DNA from: Pseudoxanthomonas sp. CF125
Lineage (GTDB): Bacteria; Pseudomonadota; Gammaproteobacteria; Xanthomonadales; Xanthomonadaceae
Assembly: GCF_900104085.1 (NCBI RefSeq)
Contig: NZ_FNLD01000001.1
Location: 537,048-601,047 of the forward strand
Length of the DNA stretch: 64,000 bases
Direction of reading: 5' to 3'
Below the pieces are notes generated by a model. It had not been told where the DNA came from. It made no database searches and saw only the letters and a list, made by a program, of their open reading frames with translations. This document shows positions 1 through 9,405 of the stretch, in pieces; positions within the stretch are counted from its first letter, which is position 1; each line of letters starts with the position of its first letter. The translations under genes were made by a program, and so were the position numbers.

Positions 1-1137
1 CGTGCCCAGCAGCGCTACCGGAATCACCAGGGTCGGAATCAGCGTGGCGCGGAAGTTCTGCAGGAAGATCAGCATCACCAGGAACACCAGCACCATCGCC
101 TCGACCAGGCTCTTGATCACTTCCTTGATCGAGATGTTGACGAAGGTGGTGCTGTCGTAGGGCGAAAACCATTCCACGCCCTGCGGGAAGCTGGGAGCCA
201 GTTCGTCCATTTTGCTGCGTACGGCGCCGGCCACATTCAATGCATTGGCGCCGGGCAGCAGCTGCACGGCGAAGGCGCCGGTGGGCGCGCCGTTGTACTT
301 AGTGTCGGTGCCGTAGCTCTGGGCGCCGAATTCGACCCGCGCCACGTCCTTCAGCCGCACCGTGGTGCCATCGCTATTGGCGCGCAGTACCACGTTCTCG
401 AACTGCTCGGGCGAACTGAAGCGTCCTTCGGCCGAGACCGTGGCGGTGAAGCCCTGGCCCTGCGGCTGCGGCGAAGCGCCGACCGAGCCGGCGGCGAACT
501 GCACGTTCTGGCCGCGGATCGCCGTCAGCACCTGGCTGGCCGACATGCCGTAGCCCTGCAGCCGGTCGGGGTTGAGCCAGATGTTCATGGCGTATTCGGA
601 ACCGAATTGCTGGGTGCTGCCGACGCCGGGGATGCGCGAAATCTGTTCCAGCACGCGTGAGCCGATGATGTCGTTGAGGCGGTTGCGGTCGATGGTGCTG
701 TTGGTCGAGCGCAGGCCCACCACCATCAGGAAGCCGGCGTTGGCCTTGGCCACCACCACGCCCTGCTGGGTGACTTCGCTGGGCAGGCGCGGCGTGGCCA
801 GGGCGACCTTGTTCTGCACCTGCACCTGGGCGATGTCGGCGTCGGTGCCGGTCTCGAAGGTGAGGGTGATGCTGACCCGGCCGTTGGAACTGGACGAGGA
901 GCTGAAATACAGCAGGTGGTCGATGCCGGTCAGTTGCTGTTCGATCACCTGGGTGACCGATTTTTCGGCGGTATCGGCGCTGGCGCCGGGATAGGTGGCG
1001 CTGACGGTGACCTGCGGCGGGGCGATGGAGGGGTAGGACTCGACGCCGAGCCCGAGGATCGAGATCACACCCGAGAGTGTGATCAGGATCGCCACCACCC
1101 ATGCGAAGACGGGATGGTCGATGAAAAACTTGGACAT
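1..1137 (-). CDS. RND efflux permease (AcrB/HAE1 family), N-terminal 379 residues, cut by window edge
   Basis: Inner-membrane proton-driven drug pump of the hydrophobe/amphiphile efflux family, which forms a tripartite complex with the membrane-fusion protein encoded just upstream. The start gives MSKFFIDHPVFAWVVAIL, the standard N-terminal cytoplasmic stub and first membrane helix. The porter-domain text follows (GVESYPSIAPPQVTVSATYPGA near residues 32-52, then LPSEVTQQG, PGVGSTQQFG), and the visible part ends in the second membrane helix. About two thirds of the protein and any outer-membrane channel gene lie beyond the left edge. It starts 15 nt after the stop of the fusion-protein gene, so the two are almost certainly one operon. 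Substrates cannot be predicted from the sequence. Confidence 0.95.
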   Translation of the reverse strand, partial: MSKFFIDHPVFAWVVAILITLSGVISILGLGVESYPSIAPPQVTVSATYPGASADTAEKSVTQVIEQQLTGIDHLLYFSSSSSSNGRVSITLTFETGTDADIAQVQVQNKVALATPRLPSEVTQQGVVVAKANAGFLMVVGLRSTNSTIDRNRLNDIIGSRVLEQISRIPGVGSTQQFGSEYAMNIWLNPDRLQGYGMSASQVLTAIRGQNVQFAAGSVGASPQPQGQGFTATVSAEGRFSSPEQFENVVLRANSDGTTVRLKDVARVEFGAQSYGTDTKYNGAPTGAFAVQLLPGANALNVAGAVRSKMDELAPSFPQGVEWFSPYDSTTFVNISIKEVIKSLVEAMVLVFLVMLIFLQNFRATLIPTLVIPVALLGT

Positions 1138-1152
1138 GGTCTGGCGCCTCGA

Positions 1153-2409
1153 TCAGTTCTGCTGCGCGGCGGGCTTTTCGCCCTGCGGCTGCGCATCGGG
1201 TTTTTCGCCCTGCGGCGCGGACTTGGCGTCGGCTGGAGCACCTGCGGCGGGCTTGGCGGCGTTCGGAGCGCCAGCCGGGGCGGCATTCGGATCCCACGGT
1301 ATGGCCTTGGCCGTTGCGCCTTCCTTGACCTTCTGCAGGCCAGCGGCGATGACCTGGTCGCCTGCGGCCAGACCCGAGGTCACCAGCCATTTGCCTTCGC
1401 GGGTGCCGGAAGTCTCGACGTTCTTGCGCGCTACCTTGCCGTCCTTGCCGACCACCATCACGTAGGCGCCGATGGTGTCGCGCTGCACCGCAGCTTGCGG
1501 CACCAGGAATACGTTGTTCTGCTCGCCCAGCGTCGCCTTCAGGGTGACGAAGCTGCCGGGCAGCAAAACCTTGTCCGGATTCGGCAGCTGAGCCCGCAGC
1601 GACACCGCGCCGGTCTGCGGATCCACCACCACGTCCGAGAAATCCAGGGTGCCGGTTTCGCCGTACACGCTGCCGTCTCCCAAGGTCACCTGTACCTGCG
1701 CCTTGCCGTTGCCCTGCAGCGCCACGCTGCCGGCGCCCTGCGCCTTGCGCAGCGCTTCCAGCTCGGAAACGCTCATCGAGAAATTGACGTACAGCGGATC
1801 GATCTGGTCGATGGTGGTCAACAGGGTCACATCGCCCTGTCCGACCAGCGCACCCTCGGTGACCTGCTGCTTGCCCGCACGTCCGGAAATGGGCGCGCGC
1901 ACGCTGGCGTAATCGAGGCTGATGCGCGAACCGGTCACGCCGGCCTTGGCCGACTGCACCGCGGCGGCGGCGCTGCGCTCGGCGGCTTCGGCATTATCCA
2001 GGTCGGACTTGGAAATGAACTTCTGTCCGATCAGCTGGCGCGCGCGTTCGGCGGCGATATGCGCGTTGGTATAGCTGGCCTGCGCCGACGCCAACTGCGC
2101 CTGGCTCGAACTCAGGGAAGCCTGCAGCGGGGCAGGGTCGATCAGGAACAGCACCTGTCCTTCCTTCACGTCGCTGCCTTCCTGGTACACGCGCTTGGTC
2201 AGCACGCCGGGTACGCGGGCGCGCACGTCGGAGCTGCGGTACGGGGCCAGGCGGCCGACCAGATCGCGCTGCAGCGGCACCGTCTGCGGCGCGGCGGTAA
2301 CCACTCCAACTTCCGGCGGTGGCGGCGCAGGCTGCTCCGGCTTCTTGCAGGCTGCCAGGGCCAGAAGCAATGCGGCGCTCAAGGCGATGGGTCGAAGGGT
2401 GGGGGTCAT
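1153..2409 (-). CDS. RND efflux membrane-fusion lipoprotein (AcrA/MexA family)
   Basis: Periplasmic adaptor linking the RND permease to an outer-membrane channel. The N-terminus is a lipoprotein signal (ALSAALLLALAAC, lipobox LAAC), so it is probably anchored in the inner membrane by a lipid. The split biotinyl-lipoyl domain and alpha-hairpin follow (VYQEGSDVKEGQVLFLIDPA, then a Gln/Ala-rich coiled coil), and the beta-barrel region has YASVRAPISGRAGKQQVTEG. The C-terminal about 40 residues are a low-complexity Ala/Pro/Lys/Gln tail. I chose the ATG at 2409 (418 aa), which has GGAG 9 nt upstream, over an in-frame ATG 18 nt earlier with no ribosome-binding site. It follows the regulator gene by 14 nt. 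Confidence 0.95.
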   Translation of the reverse strand: MTPTLRPIALSAALLLALAACKKPEQPAPPPPEVGVVTAAPQTVPLQRDLVGRLAPYRSSDVRARVPGVLTKRVYQEGSDVKEGQVLFLIDPAPLQASLSSSQAQLASAQASYTNAHIAAERARQLIGQKFISKSDLDNAEAAERSAAAAVQSAKAGVTGSRISLDYASVRAPISGRAGKQQVTEGALVGQGDVTLLTTIDQIDPLYVNFSMSVSELEALRKAQGAGSVALQGNGKAQVQVTLGDGSVYGETGTLDFSDVVVDPQTGAVSLRAQLPNPDKVLLPGSFVTLKATLGEQNNVFLVPQAAVQRDTIGAYVMVVGKDGKVARKNVETSGTREGKWLVTSGLAAGDQVIAAGLQKVKEGATAKAIPWDPNAAPAGAPNAAKPAAGAPADAKSAPQGEKPDAQPQGEKPAAQQN

Positions 2410-2423
2410 GGGGGAGCTCCGGG

Positions 2424-3089
2424 TCAAGACTTGGATACGGGAGAAAGGAAAGCGATGGGGGAAGCGGCAGGCCGGGCGCGCGCATCCGGGGCGAACGCGC
2501 GCAGGAAGGCATCGACGGCGAATTCGGCCCAGCGCATACGCGCCGCATCGGTGTCGCGATGCGGCACGGCGAAACGCTGGCGTTCGAAATCCAGGCCGAC
2601 AATCATGCTCAACAGCAGTTCCGAGGAGCAGTGCGGATCGTCATGCCTGAGCTGTCCGCGGCGCATGGCCCGCTCCAGCCATTCGGCCAGGCGCTGCTGC
2701 AGCGTGTCGCAACCGTCGCGGTACAGGGTTCGGGCCTCTTCGGGGAACAGGGCAGCCTCCGCGCTCAAGAGCTGGCAGGTGACGATCACGTGCGGCTCCG
2801 ACAGACGCTGCATATGCTCCATCGCAAACGCTAGCAGGGTCCTGCGTAGATCGCCGTGTTGGTCGTCCAGGCGGGCGGTGGCCATGTCCAGGTGTTCCTG
2901 CATGACGCTGCGCATCAGCTCCTGCTTGCTGCCGAAGTACGAATACAGGGTCTGTTTGGAGCAGCCGGCGCGCGCGGCCACCGCGTCCATGCTGACCCGG
3001 AAGCCCTGTTCGGCCATCAACTGCCGCACGGCGTCGTGCACGCGTTGGCGGCGCCGCAAGGCGGGAGAGGGCTTGGGGGAGGGGGGCAT
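2424..3089 (-). CDS. TetR-family repressor of the RND efflux operon
   Basis: A 221-residue TetR/AcrR-type regulator. The helix-turn-helix lies near residues 30-55 (MDAVAARAGCSKQTLYSYFGSK, quoted as family hallmark); the rest is the alpha-helical ligand-binding and dimerisation domain. It is the first gene of the operon it probably represses, followed by the fusion protein and permease. A palindrome, TGGAC-N6-GTCCA, sits 6 nt upstream of its start codon and is the obvious candidate operator. No clear Shine-Dalgarno sequence precedes the ATG. The ligand and the drugs handled are unknown. Confidence 0.9.
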   Translation of the reverse strand: MPPSPKPSPALRRRQRVHDAVRQLMAEQGFRVSMDAVAARAGCSKQTLYSYFGSKQELMRSVMQEHLDMATARLDDQHGDLRRTLLAFAMEHMQRLSEPHVIVTCQLLSAEAALFPEEARTLYRDGCDTLQQRLAEWLERAMRRGQLRHDDPHCSSELLLSMIVGLDFERQRFAVPHRDTDAARMRWAEFAVDAFLRAFAPDARARPAASPIAFLSPVSKS

Positions 3090-3095
3090 AGGAAT

Positions 3096-3111
3096 TGGAC
3101 TATACCGTCCA
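3096..3111. promoter_or_regulatory. Candidate TetR operator, overlapping a possible -10 element
   Basis: TGGAC TATACC GTCCA is an inverted repeat with 5-bp arms and a 6-bp spacer, lying immediately upstream of the tetR-type gene. On the minus strand it contains TATAGT, a possible -10 hexamer, so repressor binding would block the operon promoter. The role is inferred from position and symmetry only. Confidence 0.45.
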
Positions 3112-3369
3112 GTTCAGAATTTGACCAGTCCCCTGGCCCGAAGCAGGGTCCGTTTCGATACCGGTGTGGGCAATTCATCGACCCGGGCCGACGGCTTCCT
3201 CAAAAAATGCGAAGCGGTGCGCGCGTCCCGGATCGACCACCATCGGCTTACCAGCAGACCGCTGATTCCTCGATGAAGACACCCCGATATTTGCGGCCGC
3301 GCAACAAGGCTGTCATCGCTCGCGAGGCTACAATGAACGACTGCCTACAAACACAGAGCCACGGCCTGC

Positions 3370-6300
3370 ATGAACGCTGTTCGCAAACCGAAAAAAACCG
3401 CGCCCAAGAAGAACGCTAAACCTTCCTCGAAGCCAGATTCCAAGACCAGCGGCACCCAGGCCCCCGCGGCCAAGACCGCCAAAGCGACCAAGGCCATGGC
3501 AGCCGATACGGCGCCCGCCAAGCCCGCCCCGGGCTTCTCGCTCGAACCCATTTTCACTGCCATCCGCAAGCGCCTGCCCGCGGCGCGCCAGGCCGAAGCC
3601 AAGGCTTTCGCCGAAACCTTCTACAAGCGGATGGAAGACGACGAATATCCGCACCACACGCCCGAAGCCTGGGCCGCGTTGGCCTGCGACATGCTGGATT
3701 TCGCACGCGTGCGCAAGCCGGGCACCACCAACGTGCGCGTGTTCAACGCCACCCTGAAAGCCAACGGTTGGGAGTCGCCGCATACGGTGCTGCAGATCGT
3801 CAACGACGATATGCCGTTCCTGGTCGATTCGGTGAGCATGGCCCTGGCCGAGGCCGGTATCGGCGTGCATGTGCTGGGGCACCCGTTGCTACGCTTCACC
3901 CGCGACAAGGCCGGCAAGCTGACCGCAGTGGGCGAGGGCAAACCCGAATCGCTGATGCTGCTGGAGATCGACCGCCAGCCCGCCGAGCAGATGCCGGTGA
4001 TCGAAGCCCGTGTGCGCAAGGTGCTGGGAGAAGTGCGCTCCATCGTGCAGGACTGGAGCGCGATGCGCGACAAAATGCTGGCGCTGGCCGAAGAACTGGC
4101 CACGCGCCGCATGCCGGTGAACGATGCCGGCCGTCGCGAAGCGCAGGAATTCCTGCGCTGGGCCGCAGACGACCACTTCACCTTCTTCGGCTATCGCGAA
4201 TACCGCATCGAACGCAAGGACGGCGAACGCATTCTGGAAGCGACCGGGGGCGGCCTGGGCCTGCTGCGCGGCAAGGGCCAATCGACCGCGCGCAACGTGA
4301 AGTCGCTGGCCGCCCATTACATGCCGCAATCCGGTTCGGTGGATACGCTGATCCTGACCAAGACCAACGCCCGTTCCAGCGTGCACCGTCCCGGCAACAT
4401 GGATTACATCGGCGTGCTGGAATTCGACGCCAAGGGCAACCCGGTGGCCGAGCAGCGCTTCATCGGTCTGTACACCTCCAGCGCCTACAACCGCCGCCCC
4501 TGGGAAATTCCGCTGGTGCGCGAGCGCCACGAACACGTCATGCGCCAATCCGGCCTGTCGCCCAGCAGCCACAGCGGTAAAGCCTTGCGTCATATCCTGG
4601 AAACGCTGCCGCGCGAGGAGCTGTTCCAGTCCAACGAAGACGAACTCAGCCGCACCAGCCTGGGTATTTTGGGCTTGCAGGAACGCGTGCGCAGCAAGCT
4701 GTTCCTGCGCCGCGACCGTTACGGCCGGTTCTTCTCGGCGCTGGTCTACATCCCGCGCGAACGCTTCAATACCGACGTGCGCCTGCGTATCGAGGCTTTG
4801 TTGAAGGAGGCCCTGCACGGCGAATACGTGGACACCAACGTACAGCTGGGCGAATCGCCGCTGGCGCAGCTGCATCTGGTGGTGCGTCCCCGCGCAGGCG
4901 AGCAGGTCGATGTCGACACCGCCGAACTCGAAGCCCGTCTGGCGCACCTGCTGCGCAACTGGCAGGACGATCTGCGCGAAATCCTGATCGCGCGCCATGG
5001 CGAATCCGACGGCCTGAAGCTCTCGGGCAGCTATGCACGCGCCTTGCCCGCCGGCTATATCGAAACCGTGTCTCCCGATATCGCCGCCAACGACGTAGAA
5101 CAGCTCGCCGCGCTCAACGGGCCCGACGACCTGCGCTTGAGCCTGCACCTGTCGCGCCGCCAGCGCGAAGGCGAGGGCAGACTGCGGCTCAACCTTTACC
5201 GCCGCAACAGCGACCTGCCGCTCTCCGACGCCCTGCCGTTGATGGAGAACATGGGCCTGCGCGTGATCTCCGAACATCCGTTCCGGCTGGAAGTGGACAA
5301 CAGCCCGGTCTACATCCAGGAATTCGAAGTCGAGTCCACCTTCGGCGAGATCGACGTGGAAGCCCGCAACGCCGCTTTCGAGGACGCGTTCGCGCGCATC
5401 TGGCGCGGCGACGCCGAGAACGACGGTTTCAACCGCCTGGTGCTGGGCGCCAGCATGGAATGGCGCCAGGTCGCGCTGCTGCGCGGCTATTGCAAATACC
5501 TGATGCAGACCGGCGTGCCGTTCTCGCAAAGCTACGTGGAAGAAACGCTGAACCGCTATCCGTTGCTGGCCCGGTTGCTGGTGGAGCTGTTCGAAGCGCG
5601 CTTCGATCCCTGCACGGGCAAGGAGAGCAAGGCCGAGATCAAGCAGGGCCAGGAGCGTTTCGCACAGCAGTTGCGCGCCTTGGCCGGCGGGGACGAGGCC
5701 ACACTCAAGTCGCTGCAGTACGTGATCGAAACGCGCGGCGAAGGCCGCGAGCACCAGGTCGAAGCCACCCACAAGACCCTGCTCAAGCTGATGGACCGCG
5801 TCTCCAGCCTGGACGAAGACCGCATCCTGCGCAGCTTCATGGGCGTGATCGAGGCCACTCTGCGTACCAACTACTACCAGAAGGGCGCCGATGGTCTGCC
5901 CGCGCAAACGATCAGCTTCAAGCTGGATTCGGCGCAGGTGCCGGACCTGCCCAAGCCGCGTCCGTACCGCGAAATCTTCGTCTACGGTCCGCGCGTGGAA
6001 GGCGTGCACCTGCGTTTCGGTCCGGTGGCGCGCGGCGGTCTGCGCTGGTCCGACCGGCGCGAGGATTTCCGTACCGAGGTGCTGGGCCTGGTCAAGGCGC
6101 AGATGGTGAAGAACACGGTGATCGTGCCGGTCGGCGCCAAGGGCGGCTTCTTCGTCAAGCAGTCGCCGGTCGGCGGCGACCGTGACGCGGTGCTGGCCGA
6201 GGGTATCGCCTGCTACAAGATGTTCATCCAGAGCTTGCTGGACATCACCGACAACATAGTCGGCAACAAGATCGTGCCGCCGCCGGACGTGGTCCGCCAC

Positions 6301-8427
6301 GACAACGACGATCCGTACCTGGTCGTCGCCGCGGACAAGGGCACGGCGACCTTCTCCGACATCGCCAACGGCCTGGCCATCGCGCATGGTTTCTGGATGG
6401 GCGACGCGTTCGCTTCCGGCGGCTCGGTCGGCTACGACCACAAGGGCATGGGCATCACCGCCAAGGGTGCCTGGGAATCGGTCATGCGCCACTTCCGCGC
6501 CATGGGCCGCAATTCGCAGACCGAGGATTTCACCTGCGCCGGCATCGGCGACATGTCCGGCGACGTGTTCGGCAACGGCATGCTGCTGTCCGAACATATC
6601 CGCCTGGTCGCGGCGTTCGACCATCGCCACATCTTCCTGGACCCGAATCCCGATGCGGCGCGTTCGTTCAAAGAGCGCCAGCGCATGTTCCAGGTGCCGC
6701 GTTCCAGCTGGGCCGATTACGACGTCAACCTCATCTCCAAGGGCGGCGGCGTCTATCCGCGCACGTTGAAGGCTATCGCCGTCAGCCCTGAAGTCCGCGC
6801 TTCGCTGGGCCTGGCCGAGGACGTGAAGTCGCTGTCGCCGAACGAACTGATGAGCGCTATCCTGAAGTCGCCGGTGGATCTGCTGTGGAACGGCGGTATC
6901 GGCGTTTACGTCAAGGCCAGCAGCGAACAGCACACCGATGCCGGCGACCGCGCCAACAACGCGCTGCGGGTCAACGGCAGCGACCTGCGCTGCAAGGTGG
7001 TGGGCGAGGGCGGCAACCTGGGCCTGACCCAGCTCGGCCGCATCGAGGCCGCGCAACACGGCGTGCTGCTCAACACCGACTTCATCGACAACTCCGCCGG
7101 CGTGGACACCTCCGATCACGAGGTCAACATCAAGATCCTGCTCAACGGCGTGGTCCAGTCCAAGAAGCTGACCTTTGAGGCGCGCAACAAGCTGCTGGCG
7201 TCGATGACCGATGAGGTGGCCGACCTGGTGCTGTTCGACAACTACCGCCAGAACCAAGCCATCAGCCTGATGGAGCGGATGAGCGTGTCGCGCCTGGGTT
7301 CCAAGCAGCACTTCATCCAGACCCTGGAATCGCAGGGCCTGCTGGACCGGCAGATCGAGTTCCTGCCGTCCGATGCGGAGCTGGCAGAGCGCAAGGCGCG
7401 TGGACAGGGGCTGACCCGTCCGGAACTGGCGGTGCTGCTGTCCTATTCCAAGCTGGTGGTTTACCAGCAGTTGTTGGATTCGGACATTCCCGAAGACGCT
7501 TACCTGTCCAAGGAACTGCAGCGCTACTTCCCCGAGCCGTTGCAGAAGAAATACGCCAACGAAATGGAGAAGCACCGCCTCAAGCGCGAAATCATCGCCA
7601 CCGCGGTGACCAATTCCACCATCAACCGCATGGGCGCGACCTTCCTGCTGCGCATGCAGGAAGACACCGGGCGCAGTCCGGCCGAAGTGGCCAAAGCGTT
7701 CACCATCACTCGCGAAACCCTGGACGCCCGCGCGCTGTGGACCCAGATCGATGCATTGGACGGCAAGGTGCCTGAACCGGTGCAGATCGACGCCCTGCAG
7801 GTGATCTGGTCGCTGCAGCGTTCGTTCACGCGCTGGCTGCTGAGCCGCCCGGGCGCCATTCCCGATATCGCCACGGCAGTGGCGCGCTACCACGACGGTT
7901 ACAACGAGATCCGCGCGGCCGACGGTGTGTTGCCCGCTTCCCTGCGTCCTGCCTACGAGGCCAGTCTGCAGGATTGGAAGGAGAAGGGTTTGCCGCCCGC
8001 GCTCGCCGGCCAACTGGCGGCGTTGCCATACCTTGAGCCGTCCAGCGACATCATCGAACTGGCGCGCGCGCGCAAGCTCAAGCCGGCGGAAGTGTCCAAG
8101 GTGCATTACCGCCTGGGCGAGGCGCTGCACTTGCCCTGGCTGTTCGACCAGATCGATGCACTGCAGGTCGACGGCCGCTGGCACGCGGTGGCACGCGGCG
8201 TATTGCGCGACGAACTCGCTCTGCAGCAGCGCCTGCTTACCGACCAGGTGCTGTCGATGCCGGGCGCCAATGCCGATGCCAAGGTCCAGAACTGGATCGG
8301 ACGCGACGACGCTCTCTTGCGCTTCACTCTGGCGATGCTCAACGAACTGGCGGCGCAGAAGACGCTCGACTATCCGACGGCCTCCGTCGCGGTCCAGCGT
8401 CTATCGCAACTGTCCATCAAGCACTGA
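3370..8427 (+). CDS. Large NAD-dependent glutamate dehydrogenase
   Basis: Cytosolic enzyme of the 180-kDa class (GdhB-like; 1,685 aa) that oxidatively deaminates glutamate to 2-oxoglutarate and ammonia with NAD+. The long N-terminal regulatory half is followed by a catalytic core near residues 880-1100. The core shows RFGPVARGGLRWSDRREDFR, the substrate-lysine region VPVGAKGGFFVKQ, and the nucleotide-binding part with VVAADKGTATFSDIANG. The first about 45 residues are an odd Lys/Ala/Pro/Thr-rich tail (RKPKKTAPKKNAKPSSKPDS) that is probably disordered. An internal ATG at 3496 (MAADTAPAK) would remove most of it, and neither start has a good ribosome-binding site. The gene stands alone, and a REP pair follows its stop by 7 nt. 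Confidence 0.95.
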   Translation: MNAVRKPKKTAPKKNAKPSSKPDSKTSGTQAPAAKTAKATKAMAADTAPAKPAPGFSLEPIFTAIRKRLPAARQAEAKAFAETFYKRMEDDEYPHHTPEAWAALACDMLDFARVRKPGTTNVRVFNATLKANGWESPHTVLQIVNDDMPFLVDSVSMALAEAGIGVHVLGHPLLRFTRDKAGKLTAVGEGKPESLMLLEIDRQPAEQMPVIEARVRKVLGEVRSIVQDWSAMRDKMLALAEELATRRMPVNDAGRREAQEFLRWAADDHFTFFGYREYRIERKDGERILEATGGGLGLLRGKGQSTARNVKSLAAHYMPQSGSVDTLILTKTNARSSVHRPGNMDYIGVLEFDAKGNPVAEQRFIGLYTSSAYNRRPWEIPLVRERHEHVMRQSGLSPSSHSGKALRHILETLPREELFQSNEDELSRTSLGILGLQERVRSKLFLRRDRYGRFFSALVYIPRERFNTDVRLRIEALLKEALHGEYVDTNVQLGESPLAQLHLVVRPRAGEQVDVDTAELEARLAHLLRNWQDDLREILIARHGESDGLKLSGSYARALPAGYIETVSPDIAANDVEQLAALNGPDDLRLSLHLSRRQREGEGRLRLNLYRRNSDLPLSDALPLMENMGLRVISEHPFRLEVDNSPVYIQEFEVESTFGEIDVEARNAAFEDAFARIWRGDAENDGFNRLVLGASMEWRQVALLRGYCKYLMQTGVPFSQSYVEETLNRYPLLARLLVELFEARFDPCTGKESKAEIKQGQERFAQQLRALAGGDEATLKSLQYVIETRGEGREHQVEATHKTLLKLMDRVSSLDEDRILRSFMGVIEATLRTNYYQKGADGLPAQTISFKLDSAQVPDLPKPRPYREIFVYGPRVEGVHLRFGPVARGGLRWSDRREDFRTEVLGLVKAQMVKNTVIVPVGAKGGFFVKQSPVGGDRDAVLAEGIACYKMFIQSLLDITDNIVGNKIVPPPDVVRHDNDDPYLVVAADKGTATFSDIANGLAIAHGFWMGDAFASGGSVGYDHKGMGITAKGAWESVMRHFRAMGRNSQTEDFTCAGIGDMSGDVFGNGMLLSEHIRLVAAFDHRHIFLDPNPDAARSFKERQRMFQVPRSSWADYDVNLISKGGGVYPRTLKAIAVSPEVRASLGLAEDVKSLSPNELMSAILKSPVDLLWNGGIGVYVKASSEQHTDAGDRANNALRVNGSDLRCKVVGEGGNLGLTQLGRIEAAQHGVLLNTDFIDNSAGVDTSDHEVNIKILLNGVVQSKKLTFEARNKLLASMTDEVADLVLFDNYRQNQAISLMERMSVSRLGSKQHFIQTLESQGLLDRQIEFLPSDAELAERKARGQGLTRPELAVLLSYSKLVVYQQLLDSDIPEDAYLSKELQRYFPEPLQKKYANEMEKHRLKREIIATAVTNSTINRMGATFLLRMQEDTGRSPAEVAKAFTITRETLDARALWTQIDALDGKVPEPVQIDALQVIWSLQRSFTRWLLSRPGAIPDIATAVARYHDGYNEIRAADGVLPASLRPAYEASLQDWKEKGLPPALAGQLAALPYLEPSSDIIELARARKLKPAEVSKVHYRLGEALHLPWLFDQIDALQVDGRWHAVARGVLRDELALQQRLLTDQVLSMPGANADAKVQNWIGRDDALLRFTLAMLNELAAQKTLDYPTASVAVQRLSQLSIKH

Positions 8428-8434
8428 CGAGCCT

Positions 8435-8507
8435 GTAGGAGCGGGCCCTGCCCGCGACGCTTTTCGTTTCGCACGACAAAAGCGTCGCGGGCAGGGCCCG
8501 CTCCTAC
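8435..8507. repeat. REP pair, GTAGGAGCGGGCCCTGCCCGC family
   Basis: Two inverted copies of a GTAG-headed palindromic unit separated by about 15 nt form one long stem-loop (GTAGGAGCGGGCC... to ...GGCCCGCTCCTAC). It lies between the glutamate dehydrogenase stop and nadK. The same family recurs at 42583-42651. The structure may also act as a terminator or mRNA-protecting hairpin. Confidence 0.85.
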
Positions 8508-8525
8508 ATTGATCGGGAGACCGGT

Positions 8526-8531
8526 TATGCT
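8526..8531 (+). promoter_or_regulatory. Candidate -10 element of a leaderless nadK promoter
   Basis: TATGCT ends 6 nt before the nadK ATG, which would place transcription start at or next to the A of the start codon. No Shine-Dalgarno sequence precedes the gene, which fits a leaderless mRNA. There is no convincing -35 box. Confidence 0.4.
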
Positions 8532-8537
8532 GCCGCC

Positions 8538-9305
8538 ATGACTACGCCCCGCATCGCCTTTCTCGCCAGTCCTGCCGAAGAAGCACAACAGGCGCTGACG
8601 CAAATGACCGCGCTTCATGGCGCCTGCGAACCCGAAGAGGCCGATGTGCTCTGCGCGCTGGGCGGGGACGGGTTCATGCTGCAGACCCTGCATCGCCATG
8701 GCGGACTGGGCAAACCGGTATTCGGCATGAAGCTGGGTACGGTCGGCTTCCTGATGAACCACTACCGCGACGACGGTCTTCTCGACCGCATCGCCGCGGC
8801 CGAGCCTGCCAAACTGCGCCCGCTGGAAATGCTGGCGCTCACCGAGTCCGGCGCCAGCATCGGTTCGCTGGCCTACAACGAGGTTTCGTTGTTGCGCCAG
8901 ACCCGGCAAGCGGCGCATCTGAGCATCGACCTCAATGGACAGACGCGAGTCGATGAACTGGTCTGCGATGGGGTGCTGGTGGCTTCTCCGGCCGGAAGCA
9001 CCGCCTACAACTTTTCCGCGCACGGCCCGATCCTGCCGTTGGGTTCGCACACCATCGCCCTGACTCCTATCGCGCCGTACCGCCCGCGCCGCTGGCGTGG
9101 CGCGATCCTCAAGGCCGACACCGAAGTGCGCTTCCGCGTGCTGGATCCCTACAAACGTCCGGTCAGCGTCACCGCCGATTCGCACGAAGTGCGCGACGTG
9201 GTGGAAGTCACCATCCGCGAATCCCGCGAGCGCACGGTGACGCTGCTGTTCGATCCGGAACACAATCTGGAAGAGCGCATCCTGAGCGAGCAGTTCGTGG
9301 TCTGA
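8538..9305 (+). CDS. nadK: NAD kinase
   Basis: Phosphorylates NAD+ to NADP+ in the cytosol. At 255 aa it is slightly shorter than the E. coli enzyme. The signature GGDG motif occurs near residues 41-44 ([14 protein letters not shown]). The substrate-binding stretch [10 protein letters not shown] is near residue 112, and the conserved glycine-rich [17 protein letters not shown] is near residues 150-167, so all core motifs are present. The gene lies between a REP pair and a small secreted-protein gene, with no obvious operon partner. It carries a TATGCT box placed for a leaderless transcript. Confidence 0.95.
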   Translation: MTTPRIAFLASPAEEAQQALTQMTALHGACEPEEADVLCALGGDGFMLQTLHRHGGLGKPVFGMKLGTVGFLMNHYRDDGLLDRIAAAEPAKLRPLEMLALTESGASIGSLAYNEVSLLRQTRQAAHLSIDLNGQTRVDELVCDGVLVASPAGSTAYNFSAHGPILPLGSHTIALTPIAPYRPRRWRGAILKADTEVRFRVLDPYKRPVSVTADSHEVRDVVEVTIRESRERTVTLLFDPEHNLEERILSEQFVV

Positions 9306-9311
9306 GCCCGC

Positions 9312-9342
9312 TTGACTCGGTTCGACCGGAAAGAGGTATGCT
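9312..9342 (+). promoter_or_regulatory. Candidate sigma-70 promoter for the secreted-protein gene
   Basis: TTGACT (9312-9317) and TATGCT (9337-9342) are separated by 19 bp, a long spacer. The arms ACCGGAA and TTCCGGT around the -10 make a small inverted repeat that could be a regulator site. The next gene has its own Shine-Dalgarno sequence 60 nt downstream. Confidence 0.35.
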
Positions 9343-9405
9343 TCCGGTGGCCGCGAAGTGGGGCGGCCGAAGTACAGACACATCCGATTGGGGGAGGGGT
9401 CTCCT

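Noticed and set aside
3889-8184. A 1,431-residue open frame on the minus strand opposite the glutamate dehydrogenase gene
   Set aside because: It is the antisense frame of a high-GC gene, is His/Gln/Val-rich without domains, and its long length follows from codon bias on the real strand.
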